Assembly (NCBI GenBank): GCA_034670405.1
Contig: JAXDDX010000041.1
Span: 2,417,501 to 2,481,500, forward strand
Source of the DNA: Hoplostethus atlanticus
Lineage: Eukaryota > Chordata > Actinopteri > Trachichthyiformes > Trachichthyidae
Reading direction: 5' to 3'
DNA: 64,000 nucleotides
Under the pieces are notes generated by a model. The model made no database searches. It had not been told where the DNA came from and was given only the letters and a program-made list of their open reading frames with translations. The translations under genes and the position numbers were made by a program. Of this stretch, positions 41,318 to 52,876 are shown one piece after another; the stretch's first letter is position 1; the number at the start of each line of letters is the position of its first letter.

Positions 41318-41873
41318 TTAGAATGATACTTTTTTTAAAAATAAGTGGGGAAAAAACTGCCAATAAGTACTTTTGCCTCATTTTCAAGTAAAATTGTACT
41401 TGTTTCTGGATTTTTCTGTCATCATCTTGAAAGTAAGTATAGAGTGACATCATCCCGTTTCAAGGCCTTGCTAACTTGTTGGCCTGTTTGCAGTTTTGTT
41501 TGCTTATTCTGAGGCTTAATATGACATTTTACCTGTCACACACATTCCATGTTCACTTGGACATGTGAACAAGTGAAAACAGTCAAAGCCACATCGCCCT
41601 GACACATGGACGTGCTGAGAATGACACACCCTTTTTAAGTCTCTGACCACCAAGACACAAAGTCAGGCTTGCTAAAAAGTTAAGTTAAGTCAAACGTTTC
41701 CTTCAAATCCTCCAGATTTAACACTGTGGACTCTTCTTCAGCCTAATCCTGCACATATAGAGTTTGTGTCGATCTGCCTTTGAAAATCGCTGACTCTGTG
41801 TTCCTATGATCTCGATTGTGAGTGCAGACGGATCTTCCACAGTAATGGAGTCGCATGTGTCTCTCTCATATAG

Positions 41874-42323
41874 ACGCTCACCGGTACTACGCAAATAGCC
41901 TGCTCCTCCAAACAGCAAATCATGTGGCTGCAACTCAATATATAAAGCTTACAGACATGGTGGAGTGGTTGTTTTTTGTTGGACCAAACATCCGTGACCG
42001 ACTTTGATTGTGGTGTGATTGCCAGACGTGGTGGTTCCAGCATCTCAGAAACCGCTGCCCTCCTGGGATTTTCACCACTAATGTCTCTAGAGTTCACAGA
42101 GAATGGCGGAGAATCAAAAACACCTTGTTAATGAGAGAGGTCAGAGGAGAATGGGCAGACTTGTTCAAGCTAACAGAAAGGCCACAGATGCTCCAATCAC
42201 AGCAGTGGTGTGCAGAGGGGCACCTTGTTGAATCCATGCCGCCAAGAATTCAGGCTGTTCTGGAGGCAAAAAGGGTCCTACCCGGTACTAGATAGGTGTA
42301 CCTAATAAAGTGGCCGATGAGTG
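41874..42323 (+). mobile_element. Tc1-like element, internally deleted
   Basis: The right end GGTGTACCTAATAAAGTGGC then CGATGAGTG is a fish Tc1-family terminus that I recognise. The left end has a degraded CTCACCGG start, then AATCATGTGGCTGCAACTCA. The interior retains the transposase 5' region (GTGATTGCCAGACGTGG, CAGAGAATGG) and then jumps to the 3' region (TTGTTGAATCCATGCCGCCA, ACCCGGTACTAG). Most of the catalytic domain is deleted. Confidence 0.82.
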
Positions 42324-42341
42324 TCAGATTTTTCTTGTCTT

Positions 42342-42746
42342 ATAGCACAAAATGACCACAATATATCTACAGGGGTTTGACAGGGTTGCTGATCAATACC
42401 GGTGACTCAACGATTACTTTGCCAGGTGCTGAGATTCACTGGCTTTCAAAACTCACTGTCCGGCCAACACTTGTTCTGGAAACGACCCCACGTTTCCTTA
42501 TCAAGCCAAAAAAAAAAGAAAGGAAATGACTAAGCAACATTATTATTACAGTATTTGGGCATTGTGATCTATTACCTCTTCGCTAGACGTTCCTGTTGGA
42601 TTAGCTAGCTTACTTGTTCTACTGCGAAAATGTAAGTTTTATACTTTTGTCAGTTACAGGCCACCGTAAGCTGTGCCAGAGACCTGTTGATGCTGTTGCC
42701 ATTCCTTGGTCACTAAAAGTCATCAATTACTTAACGCCCCTTTAAA
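42342..42746 (-). repeat. dispersed repeat D, copy 2 (reverse)
   Basis: Reverse-orientation counterpart of 10136-10830. It starts ATAGCACAAAATGACCACAA and ends near TTACTTAACGCCCCTTTAAA. It lacks the GC-rich minisatellite present in copy 1. It begins about 20 bases after the Tc1-like element. Confidence 0.62.
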
Positions 42747-43711
42747 GAAATACACTAAATATACTAAAAGGTCAGTCTTTTTGTTGGATGATGCTAGTCA
42801 CCTTCTATCACTACAACATAGCTTATGCTAAAGTGTTAGCATGGAGCTAATGGCCGAGCGATCTACGGATGATTTTGAACGCCGTATGCCTTTAAAAGTT
42901 AAAGAGTGTGGTCATGTGGTCCGAGTGTTGCAGGCTCAGTAAGTAATCCATGACCTTTACCGTCCTCTGTCAGGGAAAAAGAGATGGCGACATGGGTGGT
43001 TCAAGACGCAGAGAGAAAAGAAGAGGGGAAGAGGGAGGGAGAGATAACTCAAAACAGGACCATTTCTCCTGGTGTTTTTTAACCTTCACATCATGACATC
43101 TTATAATGAGCGACGTGCGTTGGAATACTCAACGTAGCTGCCCTTTAGCAAGACGCCTGCTGTGTCTCTCTCTCTCTCTCTTTCCTCTGTCTCCGTCTAT
43201 AACTCTCTCCCCCTTTTCCTCTTTAACTTATTTATATACCCGTTTCTCTCATCCACTTCTCTCTAACCCCCCCCCTCTCTCTCTCTCTCTCTCTGTTTCT
43301 TTCACTCTTTTCACTCTCTCTAAATCAGTAATTGGTAGTGCGCGTTGAGTTGGGCCCCCTCGGGGTTTCGTCCCGCCGGGGGTCCGCCTGGTACAGTTCC
43401 CCTTCCAATCCAGCACAAACGCTCTGAACCCAAGGTGGTAGCATCTAACACATTTTTTGAGGTGACGCACCGCGCTCACGTAACACGATCGCTTACGAGT
43501 CATTTCCTGAAGTTCAGTCGTTGCGTATCTCTGCAACATCAAAGACCCTGGCCGTAAAAGCGCTGCAGTTTTGTGCCATCAATCGTTTTTTTTTTTACAC
43601 GTCACTTTTTTCAAAGGTGCAAATCTAATTTTGGAGCAAAACAAGTGATAGTCACAATTAAAGCTGCAATAGGAAGATTTTACTTTTTTTACTTTTCCTT
43701 TTTTACAGCTG

Positions 43712-43756
<45 letters not shown>

Positions 43757-44734
43757 CTAAAGGAAAACATAGGCTCTGCAAACTTGTCACAGACTTGCAC
43801 CGCATGATCCATTATGGTGCACAAAGAATAGAGACACACACAGACACACACACTGGTAATGCTTGCCAACAAATGCAAACACCCCACCCATTGTTTTACT
43901 GCAGTGACCGTCATTAGTGCTGCACAGGTTACACTTCTATCGTATTTTGTATTTTCCCAAGGTAGTTGCAGGAAAGCACGGTCTAATTGCTACTGCAACT
44001 GAAAGATCACATCGTCCCGAGGGTAGCATCTTTACATTGGGTACCTCTTACTTTCAGAGTTGTTCTTAACATTTGACTGATCACTTTTAAGGACACCATG
44101 TGAGGATCACAGCTGAGGTTGTCAGGCAGGTCCCTATTGGCGGTTTCAAAATGTAGATCAAAAAACGACTAAATCTGAATCGTCTTTTCAACCACCTCTT
44201 AAAACTAATTTCTATCCACTTGCTTTTATGTAATAACCTTTTATTAATTGGTTTCAACCTCCCTCACGCCGATCGAATCTCAAGGAAATTTTGGGAAATG
44301 ATGCATCTCACCACTGTGCTCTCCAAATGACACTAACTGGCCCAGCGGGGGGCACTACACTTCCAGGTCCAACAAGGTGTCATATTTGTAACTAATTGGA
44401 CTGCATCACTCGTAGGGAACAACGCACTTACTGTCGCAATGTTGTATTTGAATTTCAACATCATCTAGTGTGTGTCGAGCCCTTCTTCCTACTTTTTCGA
44501 CTTCCTACTTCCTCCTTTGCTGTTAGACATCAATCGGTGTGAGGTCGTCATGATGACAGTGTGCTGGCTGCTGTTTCCGCAGTAATAAGGCCTTTACGCT
44601 AACCCTAACCTACACCTAATCCTAATCCTATACTTAACCCCAAAACCAAGTCCTAACCCTAAACTAACATGACACTTGATGTTCTCACTCCAAAGGTCTA
44701 ATACTCAAACTGGTTCTCACAAGGACAGAACACA

Positions 44735-44774
<40 letters not shown>

Positions 44775-44798
44775 TTGATGCCCGTGTGTGTGTTCTAG
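42747..44798. other. gene-free stretch
   Basis: CT tracts near 43168-43180, 43275-43293 and 43722-43752, a CTAACCCTAA-rich patch at about 44598-44660 and (CA)n at 44738-44772. No exon is supported. Confidence 0.55.
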
Positions 44799-44918
44799 GG
44801 TGAGGGTGTGTTTGTACCATAGCGGTCGCGTAGTGTCCCTGACCGTGGATCAGTACCTGTCCAGGCTTCAGGACCAGAGGTTGTCTGCCTCACACATGGA
44901 GACCAGGTCTGGCTGCAG
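44799..44918 (+). CDS. unassigned exon-like block (orphan or pseudo-exon)
   Basis: A 120-base block bounded by a good acceptor (TGTGTGTTCTAG) and a strong donor (GTGAGTAA). Only one of three frames is open, with 39 full codons: VRVCLYHSGRVVSLTVDQ followed by YLSRLQDQRLSASHMETR. Composition and codon third positions look more coding-like than the flanks. Entry is one base into a codon and exit leaves two bases, so the block keeps frame. I do not recognise the protein and found no partner exon within several kilobases. It could be an exon of a long gene, a retained fragment of a lost gene, or chance. Confidence 0.35.
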
Positions 44919-46325
44919 GTGAGTAACACCACAAATAAAAAGCTATGTCAGTCGGTGGACGGTTGAGCCAGTGTGAGCCAAACTGCTCCAACCCTTCATC
45001 TACACCAGGTCAGTACACTAGTAGCTTTCACTGTACCATTAATGGAAAGAGCAACAACCGTTGCCTTTTATTCTACTGGGTATTCAATGGTGCGAAGGTG
45101 TGAAATCACAGAAAGCCTCTGATGATGCGTCCCTATAGCTTAGTGCCGTTAATGGTGCAGTGACAGAAGTGTGGTTTGGGCTTCCATTATCACTGACAAT
45201 GTATGTGCTTATATTGCAAGGGACTTTGGAGGAAAGCATCCGCCCAATGGCATCATGTTAGGTCCCATGATATTCATTTAGTCTGGAGGGGAGCCAATCA
45301 GGAACAAGTCCATTTGCTTCCATGATGCGTTTACTGGAGTTGAAACTGAATGGATTTTTGTAAACGCAACGACTTTAAATTGAACCACTCAACGAAATTC
45401 CAACAATGTCAAACATGTATATAAACGGTGGGCAATATGAATTCCTATAATATGGGACCTTTCTCAGAGGTCACTGGGAAAGAAAGAAATTCAGATTATC
45501 ATCGTGGCAAACAGACTTTAAGGAGTTTTAGAATTCCCCCTTAAAATTGCATCACTGCTAACATTACTGTATCATTGCAAGGGGGAGAGATGGATGTGCA
45601 ACCTTATTATCCTGCTAAAGCTCCATTTATCAGTGCCCTACAGGACATGAATTATCTACTTTTAAAACCTTTCTCATCTAGGCGAGGGCTTTGCTGAGCA
45701 AGGCAATCTCTTTTTCAGCAGCTTCACATTCACACAGTAACACTTTCACACCTGGGAGCTTCCCAGCACGGCAGTCTTGTCTAAGAAATCTCAGCGAAGT
45801 TTTGTTTGTTTGTCGATTTTATTACATTTTCATCATAAACCCCTTTAGCCAATCATACATTTTCAGATATTATCTTAAAGTTCATTTCATAAAGACACAA
45901 TACCCTTTAGAGTAAAAAGAAGATAAAAAGTAAGGCAGAGCCCAAACAGCAAACAGCACTGTAGACACAATGGAGGCAGATCAATAATTAATCCGATCTG
46001 CAATGGAAATGTTGTCCAAACATTTCAGTAACTCCTTGGCAGGAGTGGTGCAGGGGGTGAAATGTTCTTCGGGTTGGATTTAAAAAAACACTGAAAGTAC
46101 CACGGCTCGGCTCAGTGCTGAGAGGTTTTCCTGACAACCAGCAAAAAAAACAACAACAACGAAGATTCACATTCAAGATCTAAAATGGCATTTGACAGGT
46201 GTCTCTACTCCTGCGGGTGTATGGTGCAGGAATGGAGGAGGTGCAGGATGTATGTTGACGTCAGCAATGACTCCATCTTCACCGCTTTCCTGGCGTTGCC
46301 ACGCTGAACCGGCCGCTAAGCCTTT
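44919..46325. other. gene-free stretch
   Basis: No exon, RNA gene or bounded repeat is recognised. Confidence 0.5.
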
Positions 46326-46620
46326 CACCTTGCATCAGCCCAAATTTTGGCCTCCCTGCGCCGGTTGCCTGTTAGCTTTAGAATTGATTTTCAGATTTTA
46401 TCTATTCCTTTTAAAGCCTGCCATGGTTTAGCCGCTAGCTGCATCACCGACCTTTGAACTCCCTGAGATCCAGAGCCCTCCTGTCCATTAAGGCCTGTCA
46501 GTCTAGGCTTCAGCCCAAGGGAGACCAAGCCTCCTCCTGTAGAGCCCCCATATCTGGCAGAGCAGCTGAGGCTAGCTAAATCATTCTTCTTAAAACCCAC
46601 ATTTATAACATTTCATAGAT
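46326..46620 (+). mobile_element. LINE fragment (3' end of reverse-transcriptase ORF)
   Basis: The translation resembles the C-terminal part of LINE ORF2 proteins: LPVSFRIDFQIL, then PFKACHGLA (compare the common LPVKFRIDFKIL and YKALNGLAP). It continues CITDL, then stops and frame changes appear. It ends near CTTCTTAAAACCCACATTTA. Only the distal ~300 bases are present and they are non-functional. Confidence 0.65.
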
Positions 46621-47990
46621 ACTTATTTTATTGTTCTTATTTATTATTGGGTAATTTGTATGTAATAGCTTGTTTTTGTGTAATGTATGTATCATCATTA
46701 GTGTTATATTGTGTCCCAACTAGACTCATGAACATGTTGAAAATTGCACATCCTTTTCAAGAGTGCATCTGATGCCGTCTGTCTTTTTACCGCTATAACC
46801 TTCTTTCTCCACCTCTGCCCACTCCCGTCTCTTTCTTCCCATTTCTCTGTGTCCTGTCTGTCCTCGCGTCTCTATATTCCACCCGTTCATCCATCCCCTT
46901 CCTCTATCTTCCCTCCTGCCCGTCTTCCTCCGTCAGTTCAGCTGGTCTTCGGCCGTAAAGCCAGTTGGTGTGAGACTGTGCTTCATCCTCCCCGCTGGGC
47001 GTTATTTCCATCCCTCTCACTTCTTGTCATCCTCTTCTTTATACTAATTTGCAATGACACAAGGTCAGCGAGGCTGTGGGCATTTTAAACCAAACTGCTG
47101 CTATGCCTTTTTGAGGATAAGAATTTAGGACTCGGAGATGAGTAAAGAGGGAAATAGTATTTCATCAAGCCGGTTACAGGAAACAATGTCCTGTAGCAAA
47201 TTCTTTGAAATTCAGCCTGAAAGTGTGTTGCGGACGCTCACCGCCTCAGCGGTGTGAGAGTTTCCCTCTGGACCTCCCGACGGCGGCTGTTGCTGGTGTG
47301 TCTGAGTGCTCTCGGATCAATAACGCCAGGCGTATACTCTCCGTGACCCCGCTGTGCTGTCTTTTGTGTATTTGGAATGGACTGAGCGAGCCGGCGGCGT
47401 GGCGGAGGAGGAGGTCAAGAGAGGGGTAAGAGTAAACAGGAGCAGGGGGGGGGGGGGGGCCTGCAGGCCTGTCTGCGGAAGTTAGTCTTGCTTGACTTAG
47501 TTGACAAGCCTTTCCAAAAACCAGCCCTCTTTCTGACGTCTCCATGCCAAGAGTTTGATTGATTGGAGTAATAGAGAGGAAACTATGAGCTGATAGGGGA
47601 TTCAATCCAAGGAATCCATTTTGATGTTGTCAATATTTGAAAAATATTGATGATTGCAAGGCAAATACCTATTAAGTTAAATACTTCCCATTATGGGTTT
47701 TACTTTTACATGTACAATTATCTTATCAGAGCAATTTTTTTTCAAATATTTCATATATATGAGAAGTTGTAAGGTAGTGAGGAGCAACTGCAGTAGTAGG
47801 AATAGTGTCTAGTGAACTACTCCAAAATAATTGACAGCACAAAATGTTACTTGTAGCTAAAGGATGGTGGATAACTCCAGTCCTTGGTTGAGACTTATAT
47901 AATAGAATAAGGCCAAATCACCTCAACACATAAAACATTGTACACAAAACTGCGTTAAAAACAGGCCTCAGTAAAGCAAAGGCAAAAAAA
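46621..47990. other. gene-free stretch
   Basis: Nothing recognisable except a G run near 47445-47458. Confidence 0.5.
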
Positions 47991-48006
47991 AAGGTTTTCT
48001 AGAGCT

Positions 48007-48012
48007 TTTATT
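48007..48012 (-). promoter_or_regulatory. poly(A) signal of the actinodin gene
   Basis: AATAAA on the minus strand (in CAAAATAAAAGCTC), about 610 bases beyond the stop codon and the first clear signal downstream. It implies a 3' UTR of about 0.6 kb that includes two GT/CA microsatellites. Confidence 0.6.
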
Positions 48013-48320
48013 TTGACATTCAAAGTGAAAAAAAACACAAATCTTTACATAATCCATCATTGACAAAAAGCGACAAACAAATCAAAACATGTGAGACGCG
48101 TAGATGCCGAAGCGAAGCCGAGCGCTGAGAAGTTCGCTAAACGTTCCAGTGGTTTCAGGAGGGTGGAGGAGGGTGGAGGAGGGTGGAGGAGGGGGAACCT
48201 GGAAAGCGAAAGGCCAGATGAAGCGACACGTCTAAAAGCAGCGACAGAGGAAGAAGAGAATATTGCTGGAACACCTTCTGCCTGCCAAGCGCGCTCCTAC
48301 AGCTGAAAGCAGTGTACGCA

Positions 48321-48343
48321 TGTGTGTGTGTGTGTGTGTTTGT

Positions 48344-48378
<35 letters not shown>
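48321..48378. repeat. GT-rich microsatellite in actinodin 3' UTR
   Basis: Two adjacent GT tracts split by TTTGTAC. A purer tract at 48579-48620 abuts the stop codon of the gene. Confidence 0.9.
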
Positions 48379-48379
<1 letters not shown>

Positions 48380-48574
48380 CCATGCATGCTTGATCTTGTG
48401 CGTGTGAAGTGTGTGTGTGTGCATGCGTGTGTGCTTGCTTGCATGGTCCATAGACTTTCTCATGTGTCCCATCTCTGCTCCAGTTAGACTGGATGTGCTG
48501 CTGTGACTATCTGCGAGGCGGTCTAGGGCGTATGCTAAGCTACAAGAACGTATGGGACTGTATTCATGTCCGTC

Positions 48575-48621
<47 letters not shown>

Positions 48622-48623
<2 letters not shown>

Positions 48624-51058
48624 ATTTCTTGCGGTAGTCGCCTGCATAGGCTCTGTGATCGCCCTGCCCGGGGAACTGGTCTCCGTAGCCCCTCAACATG
48701 TCCTGGAAGTTGGGCATGCCCTGTGAGAGTGGGTTGTAGGCCATGAAGGGCTCCTCCTGGCCGCTCTGGTAGGGCTCTGCCTCGTACTGCTCCTGCTGGC
48801 TCTCCGCCGCCCCCTGGTGGTGATCGTCCTCCGCGCGCTGCTCGGGCAGGGCCTCGGCGTGGGCCTCCTCGGGCTCGTGGCGACGCAGGCGGCAGTCGGG
48901 GTCGTACTCGGGGTCGCAGTGGGGGTTGGAGGGCTCCAGGACGCCGCTGCGCGTGCCGTCGGCGTTGAGGTGGGGCTCGTAGGCCTCGGCGGCGTAGGCG
49001 GTGTGGCGGTGAGCTCCGGAGCGAGGCTCGTTGGCCTGCACTGGGTAGCACTCGCGGTCGTAGCCGATGAAGCAGTCGTGGCCCTCCTTGGTTTTACCTG
49101 GGGGGCCCAGAGGGTGGTGCTCCTCCTGGACGGGCTCCTCGTAGTGTGGCTGGGGAACAGGGAACTGCTGCCTGGGGGAGGCGGGGCCACGGCGATGCAT
49201 GGCAGCCGCCGCCTGCCGGAACATGGCGAAGGGATCGTTAGCGTTAGCCTCTGGAGCCGCTTCCATGCGTGGAGCTTCCATGCGTGGAGCTTCCATGCGT
49301 GGAGCTTCCATGCGTGGAGTATACGGGTCGCTAGTGTGGGCTTGGGCCATATATTGGCGTAGCATGGCGTATGGGTCACTAGCCGGTGCAGGAGCTGGGG
49401 TGCTAGCCTGGCGGTACATAGCATAAGGATCTCTGACTCTGTTAGCGTTAGCATAAGTATCTCTAAACATAGCGTAGGGGTCGCTGCGCTGCTCGGCGGG
49501 AGGAGGGGCGGCGCGAATGGCGGCAGCCTCGTCTTTGTGCTCATCTTTGTACGCCCCTGGGGGGCTGGCGAACTTGGTGGCAGTCAGAGGGTTGCAGCCA
49601 TCCTCAAACAGAGGGTTGCAGGACCCAGGGCCAGCAGGGGCAGGGGGGTTAGGGGCACGGGGCGCCTGGAGGACCAGATCACAGGAAGAACACCGTGAGT
49701 CTTGATAATGATCATGGAAGATATGGCAATATGGCAAAAACAAATGGATTTACAGTACTCATGTAAAGATTAGGTTAGTGTGGTCAGATGAGACTGAATT
49801 GAAATCATAAATCACTAATAATTCAAACGTACCACTAGCGAGGCTGCGTAGGTGCAGTAGGGGTCTCTGAGTGGGTCACAGTTGGGGTACTGGAGGTAGA
49901 GACCAGAGGGGGCTTTCTGCACCAGCTTGGGTTTGCAGCTGGGGTCTTTCTTGGGGTCACAGCCGAGGTGGGCGTAGGAGGGCAGGGGCCCGGCGGAGGG
50001 CTGGTGGCCGTAGGCAGCTCTCAGGTGGTACTGGAGACACTCCACGTCATCAGCAGAGCAGATCCGCAGCAGCTCCGCCTTCTGCTCCTGGAGAGAAACG
50101 GAGGCAGATATGGTTAGCAGGGTGTAGTCAGACCATCTCCTAGCTGCATCTCCTGCAACAGCCGTGCTGAACCCCTATAGGCTGCCTCGTTGTAAATCTG
50201 AGCATCAGCTAAAATACCTCAAATGTAAATATGAGAATATTTTTTAAATTTTCAACATATACATAATATCCTCCTGAAAATAGTCGGCTGACGCTGCACT
50301 AAATCCCTCAATAAATCACATTGCTAAACTACCTTGGAAAGGAATGACTGCACGGCGGGGGCGTAGTAGTAAAACCCTGACTGGGGGTCCTTCACTGGAG
50401 CGGCGGAGCGGACGTAAAGTGGAGCTGGGGCCTTGGCTGGCGCTGGCGCCGGGGCGGCGGCGGCAGCAGGAAGCACCAGAGGCAGGTAGGGACTCTTGCC
50501 CTGGACCAGAGCAGCGTACAGGCAGTAAGCGTCCTTGGTGGGATCGCAGGTTTTCAGTGGCGCGGGCTTGGGGGCCTCTGGTTTAGGTTTGGGCCTGCTG
50601 GTGTAGGAGGCCACGCAGTTGGGGTCAGGCCGAGTCGGCGCAGGACTTGTAGATCTCCCCCAGGTGGCTCAGGTAGGCCTTGTAGGAGCGCCGGCCCTCA
50701 GCGCGGTTCTTGTTCTGCAGGTAGGCCAGGTAGATCCGGTCCAGCTCTTGAACCTGAGAGGGAAGGACAACAACGCAGAGCAAAGATTTAAGAAGAAGAA
50801 GTTAAGGAGAAAAGTCCCAAGTTGGTGTATTTGTGTACGTCTGTGTGTGTTTACTCACCGCCTCCTGGTTGCCGTTGTCGGTGAAGTACTTGTACCAGTT
50901 CCAGAAGTCGGAGTGCTGCTTGTACCAGCTGATGTTCCTGCGGTTGCGGATCAGCCGCCGGTGCGACGCTGCAACGTCCGCTTTCTCCTGGATGCTTTCT
51001 CCTGCCGAGGACAGGAAAGTTAGGGGGAGTAACGGAAAGCATTGCTGACACCGTATGG

Positions 51059-51124
<66 letters not shown>

Positions 51125-52002
51125 TAGGTTCTAGGATGGAGGAAATCCACCATCGTTGCACATCAGTACACCAAAAAACATTCACATGGACTGATTTCAT
51201 TTATTATTTATTAGTATTTAAGTGGTGGAAAGGCGATAAACCAGTAAGAATCACACGACACAAACATAGTTATGACAGACGGTGAGCGTGTTGAGGTCAA
51301 AAAGCATATTTACCATCTCCTTTGGACTTTTGCACAATTGGTCCAGCAGACAAGAATCCTAAAAGGGCCAAAGAGTGAAAACACACAAACAGAGCTGTTA
51401 AAAAAAAGCCAGATGTCAAAGTAAAAGTCCCAGAAATTGCCTATTCTGACTTATGTTGGTGTGTGTGTGTGTGTGTGTGTCCGTAATACATAAATGATAA
51501 CGCGTGGCTTTAAACCTCAAACACACACACAGGTAGATGTTCCACGTTATACAGGGCAGGGGTAATTGGCTGTGCCTGCAGGGCTGGTGACTGCGGCGCT
51601 TTGTAGATTTTATAGGTGAGCCTCTAACAGCAAACCCATGCTGCGCTGCCTCAAAGAGCTGCGTGTGCACTTGTGTGTGTGTGCGTGTGTGTGTGTGTGT
51701 GTGAGTGTGTGTGTGTGTATGTACATGCATTTCTGTACGCATGTGTACTGTTTGACCCCCGGGTTGAGGAAACAGTGGATTCAGCTCTGCTGCAGGCCTC
51801 TTTCATCTCCACAGGGAAAAGGTGTTAATGCTTTACAGAAGGAGAGGAAGAAGAGGAGGAGGAGGAGGAGGAGGAGGAGGAGGAGGAACGGGAGAGGAAC
51901 AACAGATGACAGGTTTAAAGGAGAGATCCAGAGGGGATAATACAGTTGTTTCTTGGAGCGTGTCAGGAGTGTTAAACGCCTCATAAAGGCGCGAGAGAGA
52001 GA

Positions 52003-52057
<55 letters not shown>

Positions 52058-52833
52058 GGAATAAGTGTTTTTTCATCAGCCTTGGTGGAATAATCAAAGA
52101 GTGCATCGTTGCGTAAAAAAAAGGTCACGAAAGGGGGAACAAGCAAAGGTAGAAATGTACGGAGAAATGCGGAGAGGGATGGAGTGAAGGTGACCCGGGA
52201 CGATGGAGGGAGGGGGGGTGGCGAGGAGGCGAGGAGGGCGGGTTAAACGGTGCCGTCTCGGCGTATCCGCTGTATTGTTTTTTTACGAGGCTGTAAAAAA
52301 AAAGTGGCCGGCACATCTGGAAACAGCAGAGGGCAGAAGAGGAGGAGGAGGAGGAGGAAGATGGGGAGGGGGCGATGCTGACAGGTACTAATCTTGTACA
52401 GGATCAGGAGCGATGAAAGAAACGCCTGAGAAGCCCCTCCCCCTTTTCCCCCTTCATCCCTCTCCTCCTCCCTCCTTCCCTCCTTCCCTCCTAACTGTCC
52501 TTTTTAAAAGCCGTTTTTAAAAGGAGAGATGAGACTTCAGTGACGCCCCATAAATATGTCAATCATGTCGGGAACAAACTGGAAACAGGTGGGGGGAGGA
52601 GCGACCCATCTTCCTGTCATAGCGCGCCCGTGATATGTGAACGTCACGCCACGCAGTTGAGTTACAGCCACGCCACGCTCGACGAGGTGACTTCATCTCC
52701 TCGGTCAAGCCGCAGGAGTCACCTCTTTTTTTTTTACCTTGGTGGGACTTTAAAATAGTCATAGTGTAACTCATAAGTCAGGTCACATTTATTTTGAAAG
52801 CGCTTTGAGCAAAGTGTACACTGTGAAGGGCAA

Positions 52834-52876
<43 letters not shown>

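Noticed and set aside
43340-43560. Divergent GC-rich patch resembling the start of a DNA transposon
   Set aside because: Some phrases feel repeat-like, but I could find no inverted end or second copy in the window.
44598-44660. CTAACCCTAA-rich patch, and TTAGGG doublet at 62119-62131
   Set aside because: Too short and irregular to be telomeric arrays; such patches are common beside CA repeats in fish.
48155-49051. 298-codon minus-strand open frame overlapping actinodin exon 6
   Set aside because: It is the shifted frame of a GC-rich coding exon and reads through CA repeats; the actinodin frame has the motifs and splice structure.
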